Positions 5,512 through 5,577 of a stretch of 5,577 bases of DNA are shown here, one piece after another (position 1 is the stretch's first letter; every line of letters starts with the position of its first letter). Position numbers and translations under genes: made by a program. The notes beneath the pieces are model-generated. The model had not been told where the DNA came from, ran no database searches, and worked only from the letters and a program-made list of their open reading frames with translations. Origin of the DNA: Sulfuricellaceae bacterium (GTDB lineage Bacteria > Pseudomonadota > Gammaproteobacteria > Burkholderiales > UBA9220); contig JAIOJO010000553.1 of assembly GCA_019911985.1 (NCBI GenBank), positions 1 to 5,577 on the forward strand, given 5' to 3'.

Positions 5512-5577
5512 TCATTGTTCTTTCAGAAGTGCGGCGATTTCTGCCTCGACTTGTGCCAAGGCGGCCTCGAAAGGCAC
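5512..5577 (-). CDS. C-terminal end of an unidentified upstream protein (partial)
   Basis: The last 21 codons read PFEAALAQVEAEIAALLKEQ after one boundary codon, then TGA at 5514-5512. The segment is an amphipathic, Ala/Glu-rich helix in the same strand and operon as the REC-EAL gene, which starts 22 nt downstream. Such a helix would suit the end of a histidine phosphotransfer (Hpt) domain or a hybrid sensor kinase, which would fit the two receiver proteins that follow, but the fragment is far too short to decide. That it is coding is inferred from the open frame running off the window, the operon-like spacing and the regular helix pattern. Confidence 0.6.
   Translation of the reverse strand: MPFEAALAQVEAEIAALLKEQ

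Overview
The window reads as chromosomal DNA of a GC-rich proteobacterium, most likely a gammaproteobacterium. The reasons are the ubiK (YqiC/BMFP family) - yifB/comM pair, a TorF-type outer-membrane protein placed directly before a GlnK-type PII gene, and a GTAG-headed REP doublet of the kind common in Pseudomonas and methanotroph relatives. A methanotroph-like lineage is a guess, not something the sequence proves. No rRNA, tRNA, CRISPR array, insertion sequence or phage gene is visible.

Left part (1-1142). On the minus strand a TorF-family outer-membrane protein (96-887) is followed by the first ten codons of a PII signalling protein (glnK, 1-32), which runs off the window. Upstream of torF lies what looks like a complete nitrogen-control promoter: a sigma-54 -24/-12 element (944-959), an IHF-like site (965-977) and two NtrC-like enhancer boxes about three helical turns apart (1022-1038 weak, 1053-1069 strong). 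The likely reading is a nitrogen-limitation operon torF-glnK, probably continuing into an ammonium transporter outside the window.

Middle (1143-2942). Transcribed divergently, ubiK (ubiquinone biosynthesis accessory factor) and yifB/comM (AAA+ Mg-chelatase-like helicase involved in natural transformation in related species) are 9 nt apart and form a housekeeping pair. A near-perfect 26-bp inverted repeat (3001-3066), built from two head-to-head REP units, fills the gap before the next, convergent, gene.

Right part (3127-5577, minus strand). This is a signalling operon. From upstream to downstream it holds the last 21 codons of an unidentified protein (5512-5577), a REC-EAL protein with all key phosphodiesterase residues (4287-5489), and a protein with two receiver-like domains around an alpha-helical linker (3127-4290). 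The REC-EAL stop and the next start overlap as ATGA. The first receiver of the downstream protein has lost every phosphorylation residue, while the second is canonical. Together they suggest a phosphorelay feeding c-di-GMP breakdown plus a non-enzymatic receiver adaptor.

The most notable items are the sigma-54/NtrC/IHF promoter of torF, the dead-plus-live double receiver coupled to the REC-EAL enzyme, and the REP doublet whose single arm mismatch is tolerated on only one strand.
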